A stretch of 64,000 bases of DNA from Sipunculus nudus (lineage: Eukaryota > Annelida > Sipuncula > Golfingiida > Sipunculidae). Made by a program: the position numbers and the translations under genes. The notes below the pieces were generated by a model. It had not been told where the DNA came from, ran no database searches, and was given only the letters and a program-made list of their open reading frames with translations. The DNA is taken from the NCBI GenBank assembly GCA_026874595.1, contig CM049310.1, positions 48,061,058-48,125,057 on the forward strand. Reading direction: 5' to 3'. Positions 44,650-58,600 of the stretch are shown one piece after another; the first letter of the stretch is position 1; the number at the start of each line of letters is the position of its first letter.

Positions 44650-45520
44650 GATAGGTTATTATTTTTTTCAGTCATAAATATGTTGGAAGTGAATCATCAA
44701 AATGGCGGTAAACAACAACAGAAATTTTGTATTGTACGTGGTACATAACGGGAAGCGGCGGCGTGAGGTGGTCGGTCTTACGCTTCTTAAGAATGAGACG
44801 CACAGCATTATTCTGGACCATCTGTATCCGCGAGACTTGCTCTGCCGGTAACCCTGCAAGAACTGAATTACAGTCATCTAGGCGAGATATTACCGTGGCG
44901 CAAATGAGCCGACAGCACGCCTTATAGAGAGGAAACGCAGGATGGAAGCTATATGCGGCGGAGCTCGAGAAAGGCCGCATGATATATACTACTAATATAA
45001 TGATGCATTGAAAGATTACGATCAATCTTAACACCTAGATATTTTGAAAAGGAACAGTTCAGCCCCTAGTGCTAATGGACTCACTGTCAGTCATCCTTAG
45101 AAGGGGCTAAGATCTGACATGCATAATTTCAGTCTTGTCATTATTTAATTTACGTTTGTTGCTGGTCATCCATGATAGTACATCCTCAATACAAGCCTGT
45201 ACGATGAACTGGACAGAGATGTACTCACCTGGATGGCTACTTTTTGACAGTTAGTGTCACCAGTATACTTATGAAAGAACAATCATGTACAGATATTATA
45301 CGAGATAGGGGTTGTCAATATAAAGTGAACAATATAGGTCCTAACACGGATCCCTGGGGAACCCCGTACAACAAAGTACATGGGTTTGATTTTCTACCGT
45401 CGACCATAACAGCTTGGAACGATTGGCGAGGTATGAAGTAATCCATGAAAGCGCGGTTTCGTGTAAACCAAATGTAATTTCTAGTATTTTAAGCAAAATG
45501 GAATGATCAAAACACTCTTG
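44650..45520 (-). pseudogene. CR1/L2-like LINE fragment: reverse transcriptase, C-terminal half
   Basis: On the minus strand, in order: a region like DHSILLK...LEITFG at about 45510, the RT motif YGVPQGSVLGPILF at about 45365-45320, WMTSNK..LNNDKTEIM at about 45180-45120, and SRLDDCNSVLAGLP...QMVQNNAVRLILKKRKTDH at 44920-44760. Frameshifts and stops interrupt it and the 5' part is missing, so it is a dead copy. Confidence 0.85.
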
Positions 45521-46677
45521 ACAGATTTAAACTGAATTATATTGTACCATTGTGGGATTGCTTATCATATCCGACCAATGAGAGTGCCGCCAGTCTGTCG
45601 ACAATCCCGCGATGATGCTCGGAAGGCGCTCGGGCCTCGAAGAGTCGCATGGAGAAGAAGACCACCAAACACTGTCCGCTCAGCCTGATTTAAACAGTTA
45701 ATTATACGAGGCCAGAAACCGTAACGCGAGTTAACTTTGTGTCAGACGAAACCATTTGGTCCAATTTTATATGCATGCATGGGATAAGATCGTTCCATGC
45801 CGTCGGTAGGTTAGATATGGATAGTTTATACAGCAAGTTACTCGGGGTCATCCGTCAATCGTTTCATACCTATGTCTATATATTACTATGTGTAGCATAT
45901 ACGGCTATATTGGGGGTTCATTTAGACATATTTAAATAGTGATTTCAAGGGCCTGTGACAAAGTTAAACATTCTGAATATAGATTTAACGCCAGTTGTTC
46001 GCCTGCTATCACGCCTGTTGGATGTATGTGATATTTGGCTTATATTGCGTACAAATATAGACGAGCTCTAGTTTATACCCGATAAGAGAGGTTCTTATAA
46101 TGCCTCCTCAAGTGTTGACAAACAAAGAAAACGTATTTGTAGCTGGGTCTTATGTGCGTAAGATGAAAACTTTGGGTTCTTTTGCTTGAGGTCCTTTTTG
46201 GCGGATTATTTTGGCGCCCCCACATGTTATAAACACGTGGATTTAAACAAACACAAGGAGCCTGATATCGATGTTTTCTGGCCCATTTTTATTAAAGGAG
46301 TTATCTATGCTTAATAGAATTCAGATATTGGAATATGTCCCTTTAAACCTTCCCCATCGCATGTGACAGGTACCAGCTTTATATCTGCAATTCTCTCCCT
46401 CTCCCTGTGGTTGCCAGGTTACTTTGTAATTGGATATCACTGGATATAAATTTATTTGCTTTGATTGTTCATAAAAATAAAAAATACAAAGAAATAAAAA
46501 ATCTTGGAATGTTATTATCTCTTATTCAACAACCACTTCATTGTCAGTGCAAACAAATAGCTTGGAACAAGAGATAGAAAATAATAGTAAAAAAACAGAA
46601 TCAGTTAATGATTTTTAACAGAACTTTCATTCGGTTATACATATAACTTTAAAAATCAATGGACTGGAGTAAGTGTA
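45521..46677. other. Intergenic, no feature recognised
   Basis: Moderately GC-richer at 45540-45740, possibly a further part of the LINE, but no motif could be read with confidence. Confidence 0.4.
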
Positions 46678-46679
46678 TA

Positions 46680-47216
46680 CAGTGAAACCGCTCTTGGGCG
46701 GACAGTCACGGGACCGGACGATTTGTCCGTTAAAGCGGGGTGTACGACCCAGAGGGGGTCGGGCCCAAATATTGGACTTGATCAACCATGAAATCTGGTA
46801 CTTTTCATCTAATAATTGTCTAACATATATTTTACATGTGAAAAAATATTTATTGCTACCTTTTGTTGTGCTTTAAAATTTTTGTTTTGGAATGAGGCAT
46901 TAATATTAACTTGAACGTTATCGTCATTACGTGTGAACAAATAATATTTTAACATTGACTGACATCGACGGGACTTATTCGTCTCGAGGTATACATTTCT
47001 GCACGATTTCTGTAAAATAAGAACATTTCAGTGATATAAGGCCTACCGGAAGCAGACCATAATTGTAGTTTCAAAGCAAGTCTGCCGACTTCGATCGGGG
47101 CGGGCGCTTGGGTGTCCGTTGGCCGGGTTGATTTTAGCCGTCGAGCGAACAAAACGTGCCTGTTAGGAGTGGTGTTATTCCCAGAGGGGCGTCCGCAGCC
47201 CCAGAGGGGTTCACTG
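46680..47216. mobile_element. TA-duplicating MITE (pogo/Tigger-like) in the 3' UTR of copy C
   Basis: 537 bp with ends CAGTGAAACCGCTCTTGGGC and complement CAGTGAACCCCTCTGGGGC, flanked by TA on each side (46678-46679 and 47217-47218). The interior has a further GC-rich inverted stretch and no transposase. The right end lies 20 bp past the stop codon of copy C. On the minus strand it contains AATAAA at 46854-46849, which could serve copy C. Confidence 0.7.
46849..46854 (-). terminator. Possible MITE-supplied poly(A) signal for copy C
   Basis: AATAAA on the minus strand inside the MITE, about 380 bp after the copy C stop. No closer AATAAA was seen in the short native segment before the insertion. 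Confidence 0.35.
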
Positions 47217-47236
47217 TATAGATATGGAATTTGATT

Positions 47237-47801
47237 TCAGTAAAGCAAAATTAGCACTGTGCTTAATGTAAACATAGATGCACCGGCTCTTCCGACAACG
47301 TGGCTTGCACCTCCAGATGTATCCGTACCGATGTCACAGGAGAAAAGAGCTTTCTCAAATTTCTTCCCCATCCCAGTCTTGCTTTCAACGACTCTCATTA
47401 TCGTCGCTAGAACTGCTGCATTATCGCCCTCCAAACACGGGTGCATGGCGCGCGAATTCGCTATTGCTTCTTGGCAGCCTTGTTTGCAAACAGCTCCAGT
47501 GACGTCACAGGAAGTGACGATAGATGCCACGCCCCTCTGAAATTCTGTTGACTTCCCGGCTGTCCTGGGATTGCAGCTACCCAACTCGGAAGGCTGAAAC
47601 ATTCCGTTACACATGCTTCTGCTCTTAATACTGACGCACTGAAATAGTGGACGATTGATCGGGTAATATTGGAGAATGAAATAACACATTTCGTCAGACA
47701 ACGCGTCACCATAATAGGTCACGGTTGCTTTGCTTCTGGTTTCAAAGCCGCAAGTTATCTTCAAACTGTCTCCTGCACGAAACTCCTGGGGTTCAGCAAA
47801 T
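47237..47801 (-). CDS. Copy C exon 8: DEMC copper-Met, Cys-rich extension, hydrophobic tail
   Basis: 565 nt including TGA, same length as copy A. The acceptor is TTTCAG. The open frame runs on upstream into the intron, but homology to A and B begins at the acceptor. Confidence 0.93.
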
Positions 47802-50439
47802 CTGAAATATGTGTAAACAAATAAATATTTTTGTGTATTGTCCTGCAGGTCGCTATAGGATTCAAGTCGAGTTGCTGCGTAAGACGTTGTTAAACATAAC
47901 AAATATGAATTGAAAAAAAAAACTAGACGACCATTAGTCGAGCGCTTGCCAAAAATTGAAAAAGGACAGACAGACAGACAGGATAGGGAATGCAAAGACT
48001 AATAAAATGAGATATAGCTGTGTAGATAGGAAATTGAGCAAAATAATATTTTTTTTCTGTGAGCAGACGTTTCTTTCTATCAAATATATAATTTTCAGAG
48101 CAATCGCTTGGGATTTGTGGCCTGTGAAGCGAAAAAGTGAGATCTTGTAATATCCAGTTTAATTTGATATGGTACGAAGTTTTACGAGATTTGGTATAAA
48201 GTCCAGTAAAACTGATCCAATGGTGCCTGAAAACCTCTCTAGCTTTAAAGGTGACAACGTTAGATGAATGAGACCCCATTTATTGGAATATCAAAAATTT
48301 TCCCCTAAAATGCATAACTATAGTAACAGCAGATTTAGACACCTACACGTCAGAAGATAAGCCATGGACTTGCGAATAAAATGAGCCACAGTCTATGCGG
48401 CTATGATGAATTTTGAAGAAGATATAAAGAAAAAAATCTATTTGATAGTTTTTTATGACCTTGACCTTAATCTTTGGACTATTTGAACTTGACCTTAATC
48501 TTTGGACTATTTGGTCTAAATACACCATAATATCTAGAGCTCTGGGGTATTCTATCAACATTATACCATTCAGGGGGTTTGTAATAAAATCTGGCCTGTT
48601 GGAAGCCATATGTCAGACGAAAGAACACGCATGGAGCCTAATTTGATGACAACTGACAAAAAGGCGGACATACTGACACACTGAGGTATCCAAGATGATA
48701 ATTGACTGACAAAGGGAAAGAAAAGAGGATCATATTGAGCTATAGTTTATAAAGCTAAGGTTTATGGTTTTAAAGATATGGTAAAATATGATATATTGTA
48801 ATGTGTCGAGTGCAGCGCGCCCTATAGGCTACATGTATTTTCCGAAAATGAAAAAATCAGTTGTGAGATATTTGTGTAAGACATCAGATGTACCGGTTTC
48901 CAAAAGATTCCTGCAAAACTCTAGCCTGTAGAATGGTATATGTAAGACACAGGAACCATCAAGCAGGTGAAATTGAGGACAACTGGCAAACAGACATACT
49001 GACACAGTAACACATCTGAGATAACAGATGACTAAATTAGCTTATGGGGGAAGCTGAAAAGGAACAAAATGGGCTAAAGTGTATGAAGGTAAATAAACTC
49101 AAACGGAAGTAACAAAAATTCCGGTCTGTATTTGAGCAATACGAGGATATACCACACATGATAAAGAGGGAAAATCAATGTGTCTCTGTTACCTTAACTT
49201 TGTAAGTAGAGGGTTGGTGGGGTACATTTGAGCGTCTCTTAGCGGAAGCAGTGAATTGAAACAGGCGTCGGGTTTTTGCGGCAATGCATGGGTGCTGCCT
49301 CTGTCTGTTAAGAAATACAAGGGATGTCAGAAAGAATTTCTTATTTTTTAATGTAGAGGTTTACAAATGTTTCCACTATTTAAGGGTCAGGTTTAAAACA
49401 GACATCAGCCATCGGACGGCCATTTATCAAACCAGGATTGCGGTATTGAGGTTGAATGATGCGGGGTCCATGCCAGACCAGTGGTCCAGTGCATACTCAC
49501 TGGAATTTAAAAGATATATATGAAAATGCTGGAGATTTTTTTCATGCCCATGGAGTCCATATGTTGGTGCTGTAAAATGTCCAAAAATAGCTGTAGGGGC
49601 TCACATTGTATTCGTGACCGGCTTGTTTTTGTTTGACCTTTCAGAAGGCCAGGTTTTGTCTACCTATTACATTTTTTTCCGAATAATAAATTGCAGCATT
49701 ATGTGTGTTGTTACAGTATTATATGTGGATTTTTCAATCCAGTTGGAGTTATTGGTTGCTGATCTCCAGGTTGTTGGATTTTCCTCAATACTGTTACTGT
49801 TATGCCTGTTTGGTCTGGTCAAATTGTTAAACTCTATGATCATTAGGACTTCCTCTTGACTTACGGTAAATATTCTTTTCTTCAGTTTACCTTCATAATA
49901 CCAAATGGCTACTTGGCGCACGGGATGACTGTGTATCCTTGTTACCTGCCGGTTAGTTTTCTTTCGATTTTCACTTTGGGTTTGGATTTGGTCTGATCAC
50001 TTTGTTGATTTTTCTCAGCTTTACTTGTGACGGAAGAAAATTATTATTGAAGTGTTAGTAAGTATAAGCCAAAGTATGTAGACAAAATCTTGGGCTATGT
50101 ACAGATGATTCATTATATATGATTGCAGGAAGGAGTTTTTTAATTTTAATTTTAAGGTCTATAGACCCTCTGGAGTGTGTATAAATTTTGTTGCATTATA
50201 ATAAGCCTAGCTCCTGCCGCCAGTTTAATATTTTAAAAACTAGAATTGTAACATACTAGTGTATGAAAATGTAAGATTTCTTTCCAAACTGGGTGATTTT
50301 ATAAAGGTTGTAATATTTGATGAATTATTTATTCACAATTAAATTTTAAATTAATATTTCAATTATCAATTTTTAACATAGCTTTAATTTGTAGCCCACA
50401 TTGAATAGAAAACTTCATTCAAGTTGATAAAACCACAAC

Positions 50440-50513
<74 letters not shown>

Positions 50514-53500
50514 CCTGATGTCTATTCTTACCCCTTAAGTGTTGGCGAGTCAAAGTCAAATGCATCCTCTCTCATAAGCTCGCCTAGTCTCTGGTCGCCT
50601 CTGAAGTGCTCCAGAAGTGCGGTCCTTCCTAAAAGTGAATTCAAATGTATTACATGTATATGTATATAAATGTGAATACTTATATTTATTACGATATTTT
50701 TCAAAGGACAGCTCAATATGTTTTGAAAGGATTATAATAAGTTTCAAAGGACAGTGCTCTTTTTCAGTGTGGTCTTGCAACAAATAAAACAGATAATACA
50801 ATAAAATAAAATTGACATATACAGAGTTAAGTTTAATTAAGAAGTAGATAACACATATGCAGGTACATTGTCACACATTATATTGGATGACAGAGTACAT
50901 TTATATATATGATGACTACACTGTCCATCAATCTTAACCATAGTTATAACATGGACAATTGAGCTCTATATAAGAACGTAAACTAAGACGAATATATCAT
51001 TAAAACGAATGAATAAAGACGTTTGGCTTCAAGTATTTAAGTAGCGAGCCTGTTCCAGTAATATGTTCCCGAGTATGAAAATGAGGTTTTGTAAAGTTCT
51101 GGGTGTTGTTTTGGGAGTACATCGGCAGACATCTTTCATAACATATCTTTGACCATATTTTGTTAATTCTAGAGAATTAATAAAAAATTCATATGTAATT
51201 ATATAAGGGCCGTAAATGGTATAATATACAATGCCTGGTCATTTTTTCCCCTCTCAGACTGTTCACGTGGAAAATAAAAACGCATTCTGGTGAATTACCC
51301 TCTTATTTTCATAAGGTTCTGCTTTGCTCAAATTACTAGTACAAATCAACCTGTCTATTATCTGCTACAGGGTGGGTTGCAAATTGAAATTTTGTAATAT
51401 TCGGTCAAACAACTTCACTTTACAGCTCCTGACTGGTTGTTTAGTGTCATATATATTCTAAAATATGTAGACCTAGATACAAATTTTAGAAGAACCAGAA
51501 GGTTTCAAAATATAAATGATTTTGTCTTGAAGTTTACACCTCATATTAGGCCGTTGGCCCTCTTTAGCTTTAATGTAATAAATTGTATGTGAAAATATGT
51601 ATGAGGATTGTCGCCAAATTTTAATAAAAAACCTACTGGTTGAACATACTATATAAGTCTGCGACCGTGAGACACCTGATGGGTCGTACACCTTCACTGT
51701 ACTTCTGAATTCCTTAGTTCAGTTGAGGGAACCATGAATTCAAAATTGGATCAAACCACATATTTTAAATACTAATTATTTTAATTAAAACATCCACCGA
51801 AACCTTTACCCTACGTAACCTAGAAATAATCAATAAATACTTTTCAGGCTGATGGCTTATCGGCTGCACTGCCTATAGCATGAGAATTCAGGAGGGTCGA
51901 TCCTCATACTAAACAATACGACAAATAGGGTACGTTTATAGAAACAGGGCTAGAAGAAATTAGGAATCCATGACATGACGTTAAGACAATAGATCGATGA
52001 TCTTCCCCTCCTCTGCCTTACCGGCTCATGGGTACACCACAGGACCGAAAGCCGGATAAAAAGTGAGTTCGAATCTAAGCCGAGGCGGAGAGATTTTTGG
52101 GACACCCTAAAGCCAAGGAACAATCCGGAACCAAGTCTGGACTAAAGTGCGGTGTATTCCAAAGCCATTTTATACATGAAAACACCTTTATATTTACTCA
52201 ATATGAATATAAATGAAAATGTATAAAGTTTTTTTTATCTAAAGAGAATTTCTAAGCATTATTATCCAACTTATATTGAACGTATTTTTCAAGAGCGCCC
52301 GGTCGGCCCCCATCCGGGTAGAGTGCACTGCAGGTTTAATGGAAAGGTCGTGCCCAACTTCCGTCCTCTACTCACAAACGAGTGCGCATTTCGGGGGTTC
52401 ATCGGTGGTAGGACTGGGCAATTGGGACGATTACACACAAAGGAACTGTAGGTGCACTGATCACCGGGCCTGGTTAACACCAGAACATAAAATGAGAGAT
52501 TCGCAGCGTGTGACACTCCCCTATCACGGGAATGCAATTCTGCAGATAAACTAGCATTTAAAAAATGGAGATGGTTACCACCAACAAAAACAGTTCAACT
52601 GTCATGAAAGAGTTACATATCTCCACCTATCCCACCTTCGTCCATCCCTCACCCCCAACCCCCGAAACCCCATCATATCTTTTATACACCTGTACTAATT
52701 TGAGAGGAACTATAATCCTGTAAAACAAATGAAATATGGTCATTCCTCCTTGAGTTTTCCCCGGGAAGCTAAAAATGATGACGTCACATTTTTGTAATTT
52801 GTATAATATTAAAAAAACTATAAAAGTTATCGCTATACAAAACTTGCCCGACACTCCTACATTGTAAACGACACATTTATGTAAAGGTTTCAATTTTCTA
52901 GTTCATATACGATTTATTCAAATTCAAATCGATGGCCTCAGCGATGTTGAGAACACGATATTATAGGTGATTTTTTATCCATTTGACTGTACCCCATTTA
53001 GTTTAAAAGAAAATCGACATTGAAAAATTTATAAAAATTTGTGACCGTGAAAAATAGGCCAAGGTCACTGAAACTTGTTCAAATTAATTGGAATATGGTA
53101 GTTAATATCCTGTGTAAACATGAATCAAATCGGACGAAAAAAAGTGGCAGAATAACAAGAATGCGAAGAATTATAATGGCCAAAACAAATTTGCCCACCT
53201 ATGGATAGGTCAAAGACATATACAGTCTGCGGGACTAGCCATATTTAAACATTATATTTATATGACTTGTATAAGTATATTACATTTTGCAGACAGTACC
53301 TGAATAATGCATGTGAGGAGATGCTATCGTGATGTAGATTGGCTGTCCGGGGGCCAGGGCTTGCTGAGTACAAGATGACGGACAGTATCCCTCTTCCTTA
53401 TGCAGTTCCTTCCCCGCCGGAAGCACCAGATGGCGCTGCCCGACAATCATAGAGCCCCCGTCGTTTGGTCGAAGGTTCGGCGTTAAGAACATTGTCATCC

Positions 53501-55580
53501 CGGAACTGTCGAAGTAGTCGGATCGAAGCTCCGGGTTGTTCCAATGAACCTGCAATTTAATTCTAAACATTTATACATATGATATTTGTAACGTTTTCGT
53601 ACAGTTGCATTGAAGTAATCATAGGTTTTTCTTTCTAAATCAGAAAAAAGGGAGATCACTTACTAACCTAGAAATAAAGTATTATGTTTGCCATTATCAA
53701 ATTATTAAAAATAACGCGACTGACACAGTATGGAATATTGTTGATAACATAACATGGTATTCTTACGATGTCGTATTATCTATGCAGGGACCGATCCGAG
53801 ATATCAGAATGGACGTTGGGGGATGGTGGGGGGAGGGGGCGGAATGCAAAACACTGGTACAGGTAAACAGGTGCGCCTTGAGCTACATGTAGACTTTATA
53901 CACAATTGTCCATGCCATTTTGTTAAATAAATAAATAAATTGATATGCATGCATACTTACATACATACATATACACCTGTTTCCCTGATAGTGCCTCTAG
54001 TGTAAAGTTTACTTACCTGAAGCATCATATATTTGAATCCATTTGTACCCACTCTAATGCCATACGCTTCAGGTATACATAAACCAGGTACACCTAACGT
54101 CCAACCTGCAATACTGGCACCGCATGACTGGACGGCCATGCCGCAAACTGCCGGAGTTGAGAAGTCCTTAAATGCACCTGCAAGGTTCACGTGAAAAGAA
54201 ACTAGCTTAGTATACATACATATATTATCCACTTACCAATATATATATATACAGTTATTATTTATTTTAAACCTTTTATATATCGATATAAAATACAACT
54301 GAACGGTGTATTCATGTTTGTGTCACATCTAGTAGCTGACTGCTGATTATTAATTAAAGATGCAAAATTTTCTACTGAATTCCGTGAACAGACCAGTTGA
54401 ACTTTACCGGAAGCAAAAGAGTGCTAATTAATGTGCTTTTCAATTTTTATAACTGAATAATGCAGTATACGGTTTTTTTTATTCGTAAATACCCATAGAC
54501 CAATTTTCACGCCCACTCTAATTCGAATGAAAAATAATGAAATCAAACCTTTCGTCCCATGATCGGTATAACGTTCCCTGTTACATATCTTGTCTTATTG
54601 TATTCAATGGTTGAACAAAATAAACAATGTAAATATGATTATTAATATCGGTTTAATTTAGCTGAGCAAGCTTGTCTTTCTGAGACTGACCTGCGTCAGC
54701 ATTCTCCTCACGCGAGATCTCGTATATAAAGAGGACCTCATAGCAGTCAATGTGCACAAGACACCCTATCCAGTCGAACGCACGCTAAATCACCCGCAAT
54801 AGAAAACAACAATATTTCAGACAGATAGTAAATATAAAGGAAGCTTCGACAACATCCATGACTACTTTAACCAACAAGCGGCATTTGTCGGTGAAACATA
54901 TTTTTTATATTGATGTAAACCTATTTGTGGTGTAATATGTGTGACGCGGTATTGCAAATGTAAACAGAAACTTTGGCACTTCGACTACTGATAGTTTACT
55001 TAACACAGCTGCTGTCAGAATTGTTGCAGACATAAATGCACGATGATTAGGCAAGGACATTTGTTTTGGTATTTTCAACATTATGCAAAAGCATTACATG
55101 CATGAATTGGTGGATTAAACATTATTGCATGCTGCAATAAGACATGAGGCCCACAGGATCGAGAGTCACATGTTGTTTACATTTACTGATCACCGAAGTG
55201 AGGCGCAGACTGAGTCAAATGTCAGGCCAAACATCCTTTGGTCCGTATCAAATGACAGGGTCCTACCATTAGCTCAATAGACCTTTGACCCTGTACGGAG
55301 GTTGCTGTGTAGCCAACCGTCTTGCCGACTGCCGGGCGAGGGTGCAATCAGTCAGCTATGGCGCATGTGTCCTGCAGGCTATATCCGAGTACTACTTTGT
55401 ACCTTCAAAAGCCTGTCTGAAATTCCGCTATTCGGCATATTATGTATATAACATACCACGTTATGAATATAAAATATATTTCATGTATCATAATCAGAAA
55501 TAACCCTTGCTTTATAGTATTATTGACATAGTCGGCAAAATGGCTTTTCGGCAAAAAGGAATCGTCAGTTTGGAAGTCGG

Positions 55581-55643
<63 letters not shown>

Positions 55644-58600
55644 TGTGGAATGAGGCAATTGTTGCAGTCATAAGTAATATCAGTTCGTACTAATACAAGT
55701 CATGTAGAATTATAAACTCCAGCCTCCAGCATTGGAAACGACATCCGTGGAAACGATTATTGTTGAAGCCGTGATATCAAAAGTGAAATGGTGCCTCATC
55801 TTTGGATATAAACCACCGAAGCTGACTGACAATATGTTCATTTTAGAATTTAGTAAATAAGTTAATACAATACCCAATGTAATTTCTGAAAATCTTAATT
55901 CAGATTGCCCACTTGGTAATAGCTGCAATGATTATAACTTGAAGAATATGATCAAAGAACCTATCATTTATCATAGAAGAGGTAGTTCACTTATAGATGA
56001 TATTCTTTCAAACCAAAAATATTGTTTTTATTTCTTCTATTTCGATAGAGAATGATCTGAGTGATGGGCTCTCCGTTGTTTATGGTCTGCTCAGAATCAA
56101 ATGCCTAGTGCATCTCCTGTTATGAAAGAGTGTAGAAATTTCAAGAATTTTTATCCTGATAATTCTTAAGAGATTTGCAGGATGCACCTTTCAGTATATC
56201 AAGTATTTTGATGATCCTTCTGACAGTCCATGGGTTCTTAACACAATCCTGACTGATGTCTTAATTGAGCGTGCGCCGATAAAGCAAAAAAAAAAAAATT
56301 CTCAGAAATAAGTTATCGACGTTCATGAACTCAAATTGAAAAAAAGGATCATGACAAAACATAAGTTGTTTAGAAGATTTAACAAAATCAAACGGCGGCC
56401 TCTCGGGAGGCCTATAGAAGACAGCCTAACTTGTGCACCGATCTTCGTCGGAAATAGATAAAAAAAATATTTTCCAAGAACGATGTATTCGTGGCACCAA
56501 GAATGAAAACATCTTGAAACCTATTAGACCATACTTAAGTAACAAAGGTCACAAATCTGACCTTGATCTTATGGTGGAGGACGGTAATGATATAATTACT
56601 GATCCGGTCTAGGTTGCAAATGTTATGAATGAACATCATGCGAATATTGCCAATAGTGTTGGGAAAGACCGAAATCCGTCTGATTTTACCCAATTGGATA
56701 CTTTTGTAAATAATTTTCTTGAACATTATACTGCAAAATATAATCCCAGTATAAGCACTATAGAAAATGAACTATCTAAATTTAACTCTAACTTTGAACA
56801 CATTGATGTTTCAGTGGAAGATAAAGCTATAAAAAACCTAGATACTAATAAGGCTACTATAGCTGCGATGGAATTTCGGCTAAAATACTTGCTATTGCAC
56901 TGCCTGTGATCTCCCTTTACCCAACAAATATCTTTAATAAAGTTGTAACTACCTGTATTTTCCTGTTCAGTGTAAAATGGCAGATGTCAGACCTATTTTT
57001 AAAAAGGCTGACCTTCTATTAAAAAAAACTATAGAGCTGTTAGTGTTCTTACTACCATTTCATTTATATGAGAGGTTATTAGAACACCAATTGCAGACTT
57101 CCTTAACCAATATTATTCACCCTAGTGTATCTGCATTAAGGACTGGCCATAGTTGCCAGTCTGTGCTATTCAAGTTGACTGGGGATATACGGTCTTCTTT
57201 AGATTCTGGCCTTATATATGGTCTCGTTATGATGGACCTATCAAAGGCATTTGACCGTATACCACATCATCTTTTGACTAGTAAATTGGACGCACATGGC
57301 ATTTCTAGATCTTCTTTAACTTTGCTAGCCAGTTATCTGACCCATAGAAAACAAAGGGTCAGATTGCGTTCTCACACAAGTAACTGGGTTAAAATTACAA
57401 AGGGCGTTCCCCAGGGTCCTAGGACCCATGTTCTTTAATATCTTTTTAAATGATCTGTTCGCGAGTCTGGGAAAAACTGGACTATATAATTATGCTGACG
57501 ATAATTCTTTGTTAGCATTTGGTAAGGATGTAGCCTCAGTAAAATGTCTTTTGACCCAGGACTCGTGTAACGCAATAACTTGGTTCAAAAATAACCTCAT
57601 GAAGGCTAACCCTGACAAGTTTAATTTCATGCTTATCGGAAAAGATATTTTTCCAGATGGTGAATCACTGAATCTTAATAATGTCAGTATCTCATGCGTA
57701 CGATACTCCAAACTGCTTGGGGTGACCCTAGATTTCAAGCTAAATTTTGACAAGCATATTAGTGAACTCTCAGCGAAGGCACTCACTAGAATGAAAAGAG
57801 AAGTCTAAACTTCTTGTTGTTAAAACTTTTGTATAATCTCACTTTAGGTATTGCCCTGTCATTTGGCATTTTTTTGTGGCAGAGGCAATACAAACAAGTT
57901 GGAGGACATACAAAAAAGAGCTTTTAAACTTGTCTACAACAGTACTTAAAAGACTATGATCAGTTCCTGAAAGCGGCTAATCTTTTTTCGCTCGAAACAG
58001 ATAGACAAAAACAAATATTAATTGGGGTCTTAAAAGTAATTCATAATCTAAGTCCAGTGTATCTTGAAAAGTACTTCACCATACATATTACTGGTCGCGC
58101 CACCAGAATAGCTAGCTATGGATTGGCAGTGCCGGTAACAAATAGTGTTACGTATGGTACCCACTCGCTTAAACATCTTGTTGCTATGCTATGGAATTCT
58201 CTACCGATAGACTATAAAAATGCAGAGTCCCTTAGTGCCTTAAAACGTTATCGTACTGGAAATGGGCATCCTGCAGTTGTAATCTGTGTAATACTTAATT
58301 TCATTTGGTCAAAATCGACATCATTCTTAGCCGTATATTTTTTCCAATTTATGTCACTTCATACCTTATTGTGAATTTTTCAAAATGAACTTCTCACTGT
58401 ATTTTTAAGATTCTAATGTTATTTGCATTCATACAACTTCATGCTTAATCTTGATCCTGAAAACTGATCAGACTTGTACGTGATACTTATTTTATGTATG
58501 TTAATGTATTTTTATTTTATTATTATTTTAATAAATTTAATTTTTTATTTTAAACTATTTTACTTTTATTTATGAATTATTGGAGTGTGCTCGGTCATAA

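Noticed and set aside
44376-44654. 92-codon frame with protein-like second half
   Set aside because: No recognisable family, no exon partner, next to a LINE fragment; kept only as a note.
47802-47995. Upstream extension of copy C exon 8 as an alternative first exon
   Set aside because: The frame is open by chance; an acceptor AG and homology to A and B begin at 47801.
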